A stretch of 8,819 nucleotides of DNA from Chryseosolibacter sp040902445 (GCA_040902445.1 JBBDXJ010000038.1:1-8819), one strand, 5' to 3'. Positions 1 through 7,142 are shown, counted from the first letter of the stretch. Program-made: numbers and translations. The notes: a model not told the origin generated them from the letters alone.

Positions 1-50
1 AAGGGGTACAGAAGAGCCATACAGATCACTACTGCAATAATTCTTTTCAT
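1..50 (-). CDS. Start of an exported or membrane protein, probably the substrate-binding/permease partner of the ABC transporter (partial)
   Basis: Only the first 16 codons are in the window; the gene runs off its left edge. Read on the minus strand, it starts with an ATG at 50-48 and encodes MKRIIAVVICMALLYP: two positive residues followed by a hydrophobic run, as in a signal peptide or first membrane segment. The ATG overlaps the stop codon of the ATP-binding subunit gene (ATGA), so the two are probably translationally coupled. In Bacteroidota, OpuCA-like ATPases are often followed by one protein combining a periplasmic betaine/choline-binding domain with a permease domain. A signal-peptide start would fit that, but the identity is inferred from context only. 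Confidence 0.6.
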   Translation of the reverse strand, partial: MKRIIAVVICMALLYP

Positions 51-766
51 TCTGCTTGAAAAAAGTAAGCATCTTTTAATTTAACCAGTTCGGACCTGTC
101 ACCACGGACTTTTACTCTGCCGTCTTCTATCCAGATAAAATGGTCAGCCAGCGCAACGGTCTCGTCCCAATCATGGGTGACTATAATAGTCGTTCTGTTT
201 TCTTTCTTTTGAATGTCAAGCAAATGATGATAAATACCTTGTTTGGTTCTGTTATCCAAAGAAGCAAACGGCTCATCCATTAGAAGAGTCGGTGGTCTAA
301 GCAGCAAAGCACGGCAAAGTCCGGCACGTTGCTGCTCGCCACCGGATAATTCGTGCGGGTATTTTTTTAGGTAGGCTACCGGAAGCTGAACCATTTCTAT
401 CAATTCATTTACGCGACCCTTAACTTGCTCTTTTGATTTTCTACTGATCCTTCCTAAGATACCTATATTGTCAGCAATTGTCATATGGGGGAAAAGCCCG
501 ATATGTTGCACAACATAACCCATCTGAAGTCTTAAGCTATGGATGTTAGGGTAATCAATAGACCTTCCCTGTAGCCTGACTTCCCCTTCACGCGGTCTAA
601 TCATGCCGTTAATGATTTGCAATAGTGTAGATTTACCGCTTCCACTTTTACCAAGTATCGCCGTAATCGTGGATTCTTCAACTGAAACATCAATTCCATT
701 CAAAACATCGTGCAAAGGAGTATATCCATATGAAACATTTAGAATATCAATTGCTTTAACACCCAT
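47..766 (-). CDS. ABC transporter ATP-binding protein, OpuCA/ProV-like (osmoprotectant uptake type)
   Basis: Cytoplasmic ATPase subunit expected to power an importer for quaternary ammonium osmoprotectants such as glycine betaine. All ABC motifs are intact in 239 residues: Walker A GKSGSGKST (39-47), Q-loop Q87, signature LSGGEQQR (140-147), Walker B LLMDEP (161-166), D-loop SLD (169-171) and switch His198. The stretch GYVVQHIGLFPHMTI around the Q-loop is very close to that of OpuCA/ProV proteins, which is the reason for the substrate-class call. The protein ends soon after the ATPase fold and lacks the C-terminal CBS domains of full-length OpuCA/ProV, so direct ionic-strength sensing through CBS is not expected. 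Its stop overlaps the start of the next gene (ATGA). Upstream, operator-like inverted repeats lie 19-61 bases before the start codon. Another importer class, such as methionine or amino acid, is possible but less likely. Confidence 0.9.
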   Translation of the reverse strand: MGVKAIDILNVSYGYTPLHDVLNGIDVSVEESTITAILGKSGSGKSTLLQIINGMIRPREGEVRLQGRSIDYPNIHSLRLQMGYVVQHIGLFPHMTIADNIGILGRISRKSKEQVKGRVNELIEMVQLPVAYLKKYPHELSGGEQQRAGLCRALLLRPPTLLMDEPFASLDNRTKQGIYHHLLDIQKKENRTTIIVTHDWDETVALADHFIWIEDGRVKVRGDRSELVKLKDAYFFQAE

Positions 767-784
767 TAATTATAGCGATTTAAC

Positions 785-802
785 TTACTTTCAGTAAAGT
801 AA
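785..802 (-). promoter_or_regulatory. Operator-like inverted repeat upstream of the ABC transporter operon
   Basis: Perfect 7-base arms TTACTTT and AAAGTAA are separated by CAGT, 19 bases before the ABC start codon. The size and symmetry suit a dimeric winged-helix repressor; MarR/GbsR-type proteins control betaine transport genes in some bacteria, but no regulator gene is seen here. On the minus strand one arm overlaps a poor match to the Bacteroidota -7 box (TACTTTAC at 801-794). A TTG at 825-823 lies upstream, leaving 21 bases between them, which is the usual spacing. A protein bound here would cover the likely transcription start. Confidence 0.5.
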
Positions 803-804
803 AC

Positions 805-827
805 AATTGATCCGCTCCTAATCAATT
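805..827. repeat. Second inverted repeat in the ABC promoter region
   Basis: Perfect arms AATTGAT (805-811) and ATCAATT (821-827) flank a 9-base spacer. On the minus strand the repeat falls largely between the candidate -33 and -7 boxes of the ABC operon, so it could be a second operator. The arms are AT-rich and could arise by chance. Confidence 0.35.
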
Positions 828-861
828 CTGATATTGAAAGGTGAGTTTGCTATTTTGGGAC

Positions 862-887
862 AATGTCAATCACAAGACCATTGACAT
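862..887 (+). promoter_or_regulatory. Operator-like element, copy 1 (upstream of the His-rich gene)
   Basis: Perfect 8-base arms ATGTCAAT (863-870) and ATTGACAT (880-887) flank 9 bases. The left part, 862-882, matches the element at 7122-7142 upstream of the oxidoreductase gene at 17 of 21 positions in the same orientation, including AATGTCAA and AAGAC. It lies 80 bases before the plus-strand promoter -33 box and about 95 bases before the ABC start, so it could act on either side of this divergent region. A shared regulator is inferred. Confidence 0.5.
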
Positions 888-966
888 ATCCATATTTTTT
901 GCCAAAATTCCATTAAAGTTCATATCTTTTAAACATGCCTTTTTAAATCATAAAATGCATAACACC

Positions 967-998
967 TTGCCCGATAGCTAAAATAAGGCTTATCTTTG
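967..998 (+). promoter_or_regulatory. Bacteroidota-type promoter for the His-rich gene
   Basis: A TTG at 967-969 and TATCTTTG at 991-998 are separated by 21 bases. This matches the Bacteroidetes primary sigma-factor consensus (-33 TTG, about 19-21 bases, -7 TAnnTTTG) at every fixed position. Transcription would start near 1003-1005, leaving at most a few bases before the ATG at 1009, so the mRNA would be leaderless or nearly so. Confidence 0.75.
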
Positions 999-1008
999 CC
1001 CTTGTACT

Positions 1009-1395
1009 ATGACTGCCAAGCAGCCGATTCTTCTTTTATTATTATTCGGGATTATTATTTTCCCCTGGCAGATTTTTGACTTTTGTGTAACCCATCCATT
1101 GGGTCATAATCATGGACATCACGATGGCCCGAGTCCCTGCGAGATACGAAAGCAATTCAAGGGCACTGCATACTGGCCTCCGATGGATTGTTTTAAAATT
1201 TCAACAGATGCTGATGACTTCCAGCAACCTGAAAAAGTAAAGCCGACTGTATCGGGCTTTGCGGTGATTGCAATATTTTTTGAGGTCATTCAAGTTACCG
1301 CGCAGAAACAGACCTTCACACTACTGCTGGATATAGGATGCAATTCTGATCCACCGCTGCGTGTTAATGCGCTTCGCGGTCCCCCTCTGGTTTAA
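1009..1395 (+). CDS. Small exported or membrane-anchored His-rich protein, putative metal-binding, function unknown
   Basis: I do not recognise a named family. The 128-residue protein begins with a hydrophobic segment (about 6-23) that could be a signal peptide or membrane anchor. A His-rich stretch follows, HPLGHNHGHHDGPSPC (29-44), with His at 29, 33, 35, 37 and 38 and Cys at 26 and 44. Two more Cys are at 61 and 111, and the protein ends in RGPPLV. Such clusters typically bind Zn, Cu, Ni or Co, so a periplasmic metal buffer or sensor is plausible. A consensus Bacteroidota promoter ends about ten bases before the ATG, which supports the start. The gene sits immediately before an RND efflux operon on the same strand, separated by a hairpin with a T-tract. 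Small exported proteins of this sort are often found beside heavy-metal RND genes in Bacteroidota, but a link to this pump is inferred. Confidence 0.75.
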   Translation: MTAKQPILLLLLFGIIIFPWQIFDFCVTHPLGHNHGHHDGPSPCEIRKQFKGTAYWPPMDCFKISTDADDFQQPEKVKPTVSGFAVIAIFFEVIQVTAQKQTFTLLLDIGCNSDPPLRVNALRGPPLV

Positions 1396-1529
1396 TTCTA
1401 TTCTGTTGAGATCAGCCTGTCTTTTCCATACATGACAGGCAATAATCTTTTTAGGGTCTCAGATTCCATTTTATTACATCGATAAATAAATTATTTGCCA
1501 TTATCACGGGCTTCGTATGCTTCGCGGTC
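1371..1529 (+). repeat. 11-base GC-rich direct repeat flanking the hairpin region
   Basis: GCTTCGCGGTC occurs at 1371-1381, in the last codons of the His-rich gene, and again at 1519-1529, 37 bases before the RND start codon. The second copy lies in AT-rich surroundings. It forms part of a possible hairpin at 1520-1537: CTT, a bulged C, then GCG, loop GTCGT, then CGCAAG. Meaning unknown. Confidence 0.4.
1415..1452 (+). terminator. Hairpin plus T-tract after the His-rich gene (terminator or attenuator)
   Basis: Perfect 7-base arms GCCTGTC (1415-1421) and GACAGGC (1434-1440) enclose a 12-base loop and are followed by AATAATCTTTTT. This resembles a Rho-independent terminator 20 bases after the stop codon, although the loop is long and the T-tract begins several bases after the stem. 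I find no consensus promoter between here and the RND gene at 1566. The hairpin may therefore only reduce read-through, setting the ratio of His-rich protein to pump. Confidence 0.5.
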
Positions 1530-1565
1530 GTCGCAAGTAATGACTTTATATAAATCAGAAGAACA

Positions 1566-4500
1566 ATGTTAGAATTAGCATTCAAAAATAAATACCTGAT
1601 TATCGTAGGCGCGTTATTGATAGCGGTAATCAGCATCGTAGCCATTCAAAGGCTACCGGTAGATATTCTGCCGAACTATAAATCATCTGCGGTGCAGGTG
1701 CTTACGCTCTATCCTGGGATGCCAGCTGAAGTGATGGAGAAAGATATTACCAGTCGTCTCGAACGTTGGACAGGACAAGCGAACGGTATAGAAAGGCAGG
1801 AAAGTAAAAGTATGATTGGTGTAAGTATCGTGAAGGATTTTTTCACAGAAGATATCGATCCTAACACTGCCCTTTCTCAGGTGACATCTTTAGCGATGTC
1901 CGATCTGTATTACCTGCCACCGGGTACGGTGCTGCCCATGGTGATGCCTTTTGATCCCACTGCCTCTATTCCGCTTTCACTATTGGCAGTAAGTAGCGAT
2001 AGTTTGTCAGAAAAAGAACTATACGACATCGCATATTTTCAATTGCGAAATCTGTTGGGCTCAGTGAAGGGTGTAATTGCCCCCGCGGTATATGGAGGCA
2101 AGCTAAGAAGGATTTACATGTATGTATATCCAGATAAGTTGCAAGCATACAATCTTTCGCAAACAGATGTTATTGATGCTGTTCAAAAAAATAATGTGAT
2201 GATCCCAACTGGGGATGTCAACATCGGGAACCTGAATTACAGTGTCAACGCGAATGGCATGCTGCCCGAGGTGGATGACTTCAACGATATCGTAATAAGA
2301 ATGAGCAAGGATGGCTCACCAGTTTTCCTGAAAGACATTGGCTACGCGCAGGATGCCAGCGCGATTCAAACCAACATGGTGCACATCAATGGCAAGCGTC
2401 AGGTTTACATACCTATCTATAAACGAACTGGTGCAAACACCATTGCAGCGGTAGAGGGTATAAAAGGAAAATTGGCTGAACTCAAAGAGCGTTTGCCAAA
2501 GTCCGTGAATCTAAATGTGGTGCTCGATCAATCAACGTATGTAAGACATTCCATCAACGGTTTGATGAAAGAGGGTATCATTGGTTTGATACTGGTATCA
2601 CTGGCTTTGCTGTTGTTCCTTGGAAATTTCCGGGCAACTTTTATTGTCGCATTGAGCATACCGCTTTCAGTGATGTTCGCCTTCATCGGATTGTACTTTA
2701 CCGGTGACACGATCAACAGCATGACTTTGGGAGGAATCGCTTTGGCCATAGGATTACTCGTGGATGATAGCATAGTGGTGCTGGAAAATATCGACAAGCA
2801 TTTGGCGTTGGGCAAAACTTCTGCTCAGGCGGCTTATGACGGAGCGAAAGAAGTGGCTATGCCAGTACTGGTTACCACTCTCACAATTATTATTGTTTTC
2901 TTTCCCATTGTTTTCCTTACCGGTATTTCCAAATACCTGTTTTCACCTCTAGCCATTGTGGTTTCATTGGCCATGATCGGCTCGCGCGTCATTTCCATGA
3001 CACTTGTTCCTATTATGGCAGCCGCTATGTTCAAGGGCCATGCAAGTGGTGCTCCAAAGCGCGGACTACTGCGTGCCTTTGATAATGGTGTAACCCGGGT
3101 CACAAGGCGTTATGTACAGAGCATGGACAAAGTGCTTCGTTACAGGCGGTGGGTCTTGGGTTCTGTTTCCGTATTGTTTGTTATTTCCCTCTGGGGTTTT
3201 GGAAAGATCGGGACCGAGTTGTTTCCTCAAATGGATGTTGGTCAGATTTCTGTTGATGTAAGGATGGAGAGCGGAACGAGGATCGAAAAAACAGAAGAGT
3301 CAATTACAAAGATTGAGAAATTCATTGAAAAGAAGATCGGTGATGACCTGAACATCATCATATCGAACATGGGCGTTTTAAATGATTGGCCCGCAGCATA
3401 CACCACCAATTCCGGTACGCAGGATGCTACAATAGCCATCCAGTTGAAAGAAGGCCATGCAATTCCAACCTCCAAGTATGTTCAACAACTTCGGAAGGAA
3501 TTGAAAGAACAATTTCCCGGTGTGCAGTTCATATTCAACACAGGTGGCATTGTTACAGCTGCGTTGAATTTTGGTTTGCCTTCGCCTATTGACGTTCAGA
3601 TTATCGGAAATGACCTGCATTTGTCGCACAAGATAGCGGTTAAGGTTCGCGATATGATACAAAACGTTGAGGGAACAGAAGATGTACGCATCCACCAGCG
3701 ATACGATCATCCGGAAATCAACGTTAAAATTGACCGTATTAAAGCTGCACAATTGGGCATCCATGCTGAAGATGTTGTAAAGAATACAGTATCAGCCCTA
3801 AACTCTTCCGTAAATTTTAAACCTTCATTCTGGATCGATGAGCGAAACGGAAACCATTACTTTGTTGGTGTTACGTATCCCGAAGTTGAATTGGATAATC
3901 CGCAGGCGGTTGAGAATATTGCTTTAACCGGTATAGGTTCACAAAAGGTAACATTGTTAAAGAACATTGCAAAAACGTCTTTGACTTCAGCACCCATTGA
4001 GATAAACCATATTGACATTCAGCGCGTCACCGATGTATATGCCAATGTAGAAGGAAGGGACATAGGATCTGTTGCGAAAGAAATCGAAAGTAGGCTGGAA
4101 GCGTTACAGGAAGACTTGCCCGAAGGTTATACCATCAACATCCGCGGCGAAGTTCAGAGCATGTCCGATAGTTTCAGCAATCTGGGTCTTGGACTTGTAT
4201 TGGCCATTCTGCTCGTCTACCTCGTGATTGTGCCTTTATTGCGCTCCTTCAAACTTCCCCTTATTATCATCACGGTTATACCATTAGGATTGATCGGCGT
4301 AACGGCCATGCTATTGGCCACTAACACCTACTTGAACATTCAATCGATGATGGGAATTATCATGATGGTTGGTATTACCGTGGCCTACAGCAACCTCTTG
4401 GTTGATAAAATGAACAATCTCTTAAAAGAAGGTGGATCACTCGATGACGCGATCAGGAAAGGAGTTGAAAACCGGTTCCGTCCGATCGTGATGACTGCCA

Positions 4501-4673
4501 TTGTTGCTATTATGGCTTTGCTCCCAATGGCCTTGGGATATGAAACGGGTGGAGAAGCGAATGTGCCATTAGCTCGCGCCATTATTGGCGGGGTATTGGC
4601 CGCGACATTCCTTTCACTGTTCGTAGTTCCTGTGCTATTCTATTTATTCAACAAAAAATCTTACATAAAATGA
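1566..4673 (+). CDS. RND-family efflux transporter permease subunit (inner-membrane proton antiporter)
   Basis: At 1035 residues this is full length for an RND pump: TM1 (about 10-28), first periplasmic loop, TM2-TM7 (about 332-546), second loop, TM8-TM12 (about 873-1029). It should export substrate from the periplasm or inner membrane using proton flow. TM4 reads GLLVDDSIVVLEN with Asp400-Asp401, as in drug-type (HAE) pumps, not the DFGxxxDGAVV form of heavy-metal CusA/CzcA pumps. In TM10, GITVAYSNLLVD has Ala940 where AcrB has its relay Lys940; Arg970/Arg972 and Thr977 in TM11 remain. By hand alignment the CusA Met triad positions are Asp, Asp and Ala. Substrate is therefore uncertain. The start is the first ATG after an in-frame TAA at 1551-1553, with AGAAG upstream. 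The stop overlaps the adaptor start (ATGA). Confidence 0.92.
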   Translation: MLELAFKNKYLIIVGALLIAVISIVAIQRLPVDILPNYKSSAVQVLTLYPGMPAEVMEKDITSRLERWTGQANGIERQESKSMIGVSIVKDFFTEDIDPNTALSQVTSLAMSDLYYLPPGTVLPMVMPFDPTASIPLSLLAVSSDSLSEKELYDIAYFQLRNLLGSVKGVIAPAVYGGKLRRIYMYVYPDKLQAYNLSQTDVIDAVQKNNVMIPTGDVNIGNLNYSVNANGMLPEVDDFNDIVIRMSKDGSPVFLKDIGYAQDASAIQTNMVHINGKRQVYIPIYKRTGANTIAAVEGIKGKLAELKERLPKSVNLNVVLDQSTYVRHSINGLMKEGIIGLILVSLALLLFLGNFRATFIVALSIPLSVMFAFIGLYFTGDTINSMTLGGIALAIGLLVDDSIVVLENIDKHLALGKTSAQAAYDGAKEVAMPVLVTTLTIIIVFFPIVFLTGISKYLFSPLAIVVSLAMIGSRVISMTLVPIMAAAMFKGHASGAPKRGLLRAFDNGVTRVTRRYVQSMDKVLRYRRWVLGSVSVLFVISLWGFGKIGTELFPQMDVGQISVDVRMESGTRIEKTEESITKIEKFIEKKIGDDLNIIISNMGVLNDWPAAYTTNSGTQDATIAIQLKEGHAIPTSKYVQQLRKELKEQFPGVQFIFNTGGIVTAALNFGLPSPIDVQIIGNDLHLSHKIAVKVRDMIQNVEGTEDVRIHQRYDHPEINVKIDRIKAAQLGIHAEDVVKNTVSALNSSVNFKPSFWIDERNGNHYFVGVTYPEVELDNPQAVENIALTGIGSQKVTLLKNIAKTSLTSAPIEINHIDIQRVTDVYANVEGRDIGSVAKEIESRLEALQEDLPEGYTINIRGEVQSMSDSFSNLGLGLVLAILLVYLVIVPLLRSFKLPLIIITVIPLGLIGVTAMLLATNTYLNIQSMMGIIMMVGITVAYSNLLVDKMNNLLKEGGSLDDAIRKGVENRFRPIVMTAIVAIMALLPMALGYETGGEANVPLARAIIGGVLAATFLSLFVVPVLFYLFNKKSYIK

Positions 4674-5767
4674 AATTCAATCAAACCTATAGATTCTTAC
4701 TGGTATCGGTGTTGATACTGTTATCCTGCGAAAACGAAAAGAAAGATGAAAAACAGGAAACAAGAAATGCTCCGGTAGTCTTAGTGGCATATCCTGAACA
4801 GCATGTTTTCGATGCAGCATTACAAATTACAGGAACAGCAAGGCCCAATCAGATGGTAACCCTTTATGCGATGACCAACGGTTATCTTAAACAATTACGG
4901 GCCGATATTGGCGACTTTGTAAAAGAAGGTGACGTGCTGGCGTCATTGGAAAACCCGGAGCTATTGCGTGAAAAAGAATCGCTGGAAGCGGAACTGAAAG
5001 CCAAGCAGTCCATCGCTGAGCGTCTCAATGGAATTTATAAAAAGACTCCACAGCTTACTTCGTTGGCCGATGTTGAAAAAGCGCAGGCTGAGTTTGAATC
5101 TGCATCAGCACATTGGGAAGCCCTTCACATGCAGATAGCGTATCTACAGGTAAAAGCTCCCTTTGCCGGTGTGATTTCCAACCGCTTTGTTGATAAAGGG
5201 GCTGTTATTCAAAGCGGCCTGAACAACTCCAATGCGATGCCATTGTTTGAAATCCAGGATTTACAACCGCTCCGTTTGGTTATTGATGTTCCTGAGACAG
5301 ATGCTGTATTGATGGATAAAGGCACCCTAGCATCCGTCAGCTTTCCTGAATTGCCACATCCTCCATTCCAGGCAACAATTTCCCGAATTGCCTATGGATT
5401 AGACGCGACTACAAGAACGATGAAAGTAGAAGTTGATTTGCCCAATAAAGACTTAAAGATCCGCCCGGGTATGTATGCAAAGGTTGAAATGCAGCGCAGT
5501 GGGCACAAAGATGTACTTTCTGTGGTTAACGAAGCGATCGGAAATGTTAAAGGGCAAACCTTCGTGTATGTGGTCGAAGGTAGCATTGCACGTAAAGTAG
5601 AAGTAAAAACAGGCGTACGTGATGCAAACTATACTGAGTTGTTAGAAGCAGCAATCCAGCCAACGGATTCCATAGTGGTGAAAGGAAAAGAGTTCTGCAG
5701 CGATGGAGCTGTTGTTCGGGCTAAATTATTTACAACCAAAGTAGGATACACCGATGAAAAGAAATAG
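4670..5767 (+). CDS. RND efflux periplasmic adaptor lipoprotein (membrane fusion protein, HlyD/AcrA type)
   Basis: Links the RND permease to the outer-membrane channel in the periplasm. The N-terminus is a lipoprotein signal: a hydrophobic run ending in lipobox LLSC, with Cys20 as the lipidation site followed by acidic and polar residues. Next come the first biotinyl-lipoyl half (about 60-96; GYLKQLRADIGDFVKEGD), a short alpha-hairpin (about 97-158), and the second lipoyl half (about 159-200; VKAPFAGVISNRFVDKGAVI). The beta-barrel domain (about 200-275) includes LRLVIDVPETDAVLMDKG and RPGMYAKVEM, and a membrane-proximal domain (about 280-350) follows. The 365-residue length is typical. No His-rich or Met-rich metal-binding extension like those of some CusB/CzcB proteins is visible. 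The gene starts inside the permease stop (ATGA) and overlaps the TolC-type gene by 14 bases, so all three proteins should be made together. Confidence 0.92.
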   Translation: MKFNQTYRFLLVSVLILLSCENEKKDEKQETRNAPVVLVAYPEQHVFDAALQITGTARPNQMVTLYAMTNGYLKQLRADIGDFVKEGDVLASLENPELLREKESLEAELKAKQSIAERLNGIYKKTPQLTSLADVEKAQAEFESASAHWEALHMQIAYLQVKAPFAGVISNRFVDKGAVIQSGLNNSNAMPLFEIQDLQPLRLVIDVPETDAVLMDKGTLASVSFPELPHPPFQATISRIAYGLDATTRTMKVEVDLPNKDLKIRPGMYAKVEMQRSGHKDVLSVVNEAIGNVKGQTFVYVVEGSIARKVEVKTGVRDANYTELLEAAIQPTDSIVVKGKEFCSDGAVVRAKLFTTKVGYTDEKK

Positions 5768-7097
5768 TTTAAATATAATAACCTGCATGTTCTTGTCGAT
5801 GGTGGTATTCACAACGAATGCGCAAAAGCCTGTGGCTATAGACCTCGAAACTGTTCTGAGGTTAGGTGGAGCCAATAATCTCACGATTAAAGAATACAAA
5901 CAACGACAGGAACTGGCAATAGCTAATATTACACAAGCTAAGGAATGGTGGCTTCCTGATGTCTATGCAGGGATTCAAGCCCACCAGTTGTCGGGCGCTG
6001 TAATGAATGGAAATGGCAATTTCTTTCTTGACGTAAGCCGTGAAAATTTATGGATGGGGCTAGGATTAAATGCCACCTGGGATTTTGCCAATGGTATTTA
6101 TGAAGTAAAAGCCGAACGATTAGACGCCCGGGCTGCTGAATTTCAAACACAAGCGAAACGCAATGATTCACTGCTGGAAATAATTGAATCATATTTCGAT
6201 TTTCTTTCTGCCCAACTCTCCACTGAAGCTTATCGGCAGTTAGCCTCACAAGCTGACACCATTTCCCGGCAGATAGAAATTCAGGTACAGGCCGGCTTAC
6301 GGTATCAATCCGAGCTGCTTTTGTCGAAGAGTAATCTTAATCATCTGAAAGTGGAAATGCTGAATGCCATGGCAGGATATTACAGTCAGTCGGCAAAATT
6401 GGTTAACCTTTTAAATCTAGATCCCGCGATAAAATTGGTAAGTATCGATTCCATCATGAGTCCGCTTACTCTAATAAGCGAACCTGAAGAAGACATACGT
6501 TTTGATTACACATACAGCAAGCGCCCGGATATTCAGGAAATGCATTTTAGAAGTAAAGCTTTGGAAATGGAACGCAATGCTACAACTAAAGGCTTGTTAT
6601 TCCCTGAGCTTAGTGTTGGAACGTATGGTTCCTACTTTGGCAGATTGAACGGACAGGTTACACCGATGGTACCTGCGGAATATCCTGAGACAAAAAAACT
6701 TTACCCAACAAATGAAGTAAACGTCTCTCTGATGTGGCGAATTCCTCTGGGAAGAGTATTCTATGCTGGTGACCTTAAGAAGTACGATGCACAGCTTCGC
6801 ATTCAACAAGTTCAAACCGAACAGGTCAAAGCACAGGTGAATAATGAAATTATCAATTCACTGGAACAGTTAAAGGTAGCAAAAGTACAAATGGAATTAG
6901 CTTTGGAAGGAAGCAACCTTGCTGAAGAAGCATTGAGCCAGAGTATCCAACGCCAGTTATTGGGAACAGTAAGGCCATTTGAAATACTGCAGGCACAGGA
7001 GGTCTTCATAAAATCCCGGCTGAATTATCTGAATGCAATGGCAACATATAATAAGCAACAGTATAGATTGTTTGTTGGACTGGGAAATAACCTTTAA
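5754..7097 (+). CDS. TolC-family outer-membrane efflux protein
   Basis: Outer-membrane channel expected to trimerise and complete the exporter with the two preceding gene products. A type I signal peptide is visible: MKRNS, a hydrophobic core, then TNA-Q, with likely cleavage after Ala23. The mature part has the two-repeat architecture of the outer-membrane efflux protein family. Long amphipathic helices (about 30-70, 115-215, 255-280, 340-440) alternate with beta-strand pairs (about 71-110 and 283-332). The second helical repeat opens with KRPDI (256-260), and the C-terminus LNYLNAMATYNKQQYRLF is typical of the family. The 447-residue length is normal. Cys11 lies inside the signal hydrophobic core without a good lipobox, so this is unlikely to be a lipoprotein, unlike CusC/OprM. 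The gene starts 14 bases before the adaptor stop. Placing the channel gene third, after permease and adaptor, is less common than the adaptor-first or channel-first orders. Confidence 0.92.
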   Translation: MKRNSLNIITCMFLSMVVFTTNAQKPVAIDLETVLRLGGANNLTIKEYKQRQELAIANITQAKEWWLPDVYAGIQAHQLSGAVMNGNGNFFLDVSRENLWMGLGLNATWDFANGIYEVKAERLDARAAEFQTQAKRNDSLLEIIESYFDFLSAQLSTEAYRQLASQADTISRQIEIQVQAGLRYQSELLLSKSNLNHLKVEMLNAMAGYYSQSAKLVNLLNLDPAIKLVSIDSIMSPLTLISEPEEDIRFDYTYSKRPDIQEMHFRSKALEMERNATTKGLLFPELSVGTYGSYFGRLNGQVTPMVPAEYPETKKLYPTNEVNVSLMWRIPLGRVFYAGDLKKYDAQLRIQQVQTEQVKAQVNNEIINSLEQLKVAKVQMELALEGSNLAEEALSQSIQRQLLGTVRPFEILQAQEVFIKSRLNYLNAMATYNKQQYRLFVGLGNNL

Positions 7098-7120
7098 AGA
7101 GATCTGCTAATAATCAATGG

Positions 7121-7142
7121 AAATGTCAACCAAAAGACATTT
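7121..7142 (+). promoter_or_regulatory. Operator-like inverted repeat, copy 2 (upstream of the oxidoreductase gene)
   Basis: Perfect 7-base arms AAATGTC (7121-7127) and GACATTT (7136-7142) are separated by 8 bases, 81 bases before the oxidoreductase ATG. Positions 7122-7142 match 862-882 at 17 of 21 bases in the same orientation. The common core is ATGTC, 8 bases, GAC. The arms are not followed by a T-tract, so an operator is more likely than a terminator for the efflux operon. Confidence 0.5.

Noticed and set aside
1451..1645. Minus-strand open frame overlapping the RND start
   Set aside because: It covers the leader region and the first codons of the permease, and its composition is unlike a real protein. 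No promoter is visible for it.
3378..3764. Antisense open frame of 128 codons inside the RND gene
   Set aside because: It lies wholly within a well-supported gene and has no recognisable domain, signal peptide or promoter; it is a shadow of the coding strand.
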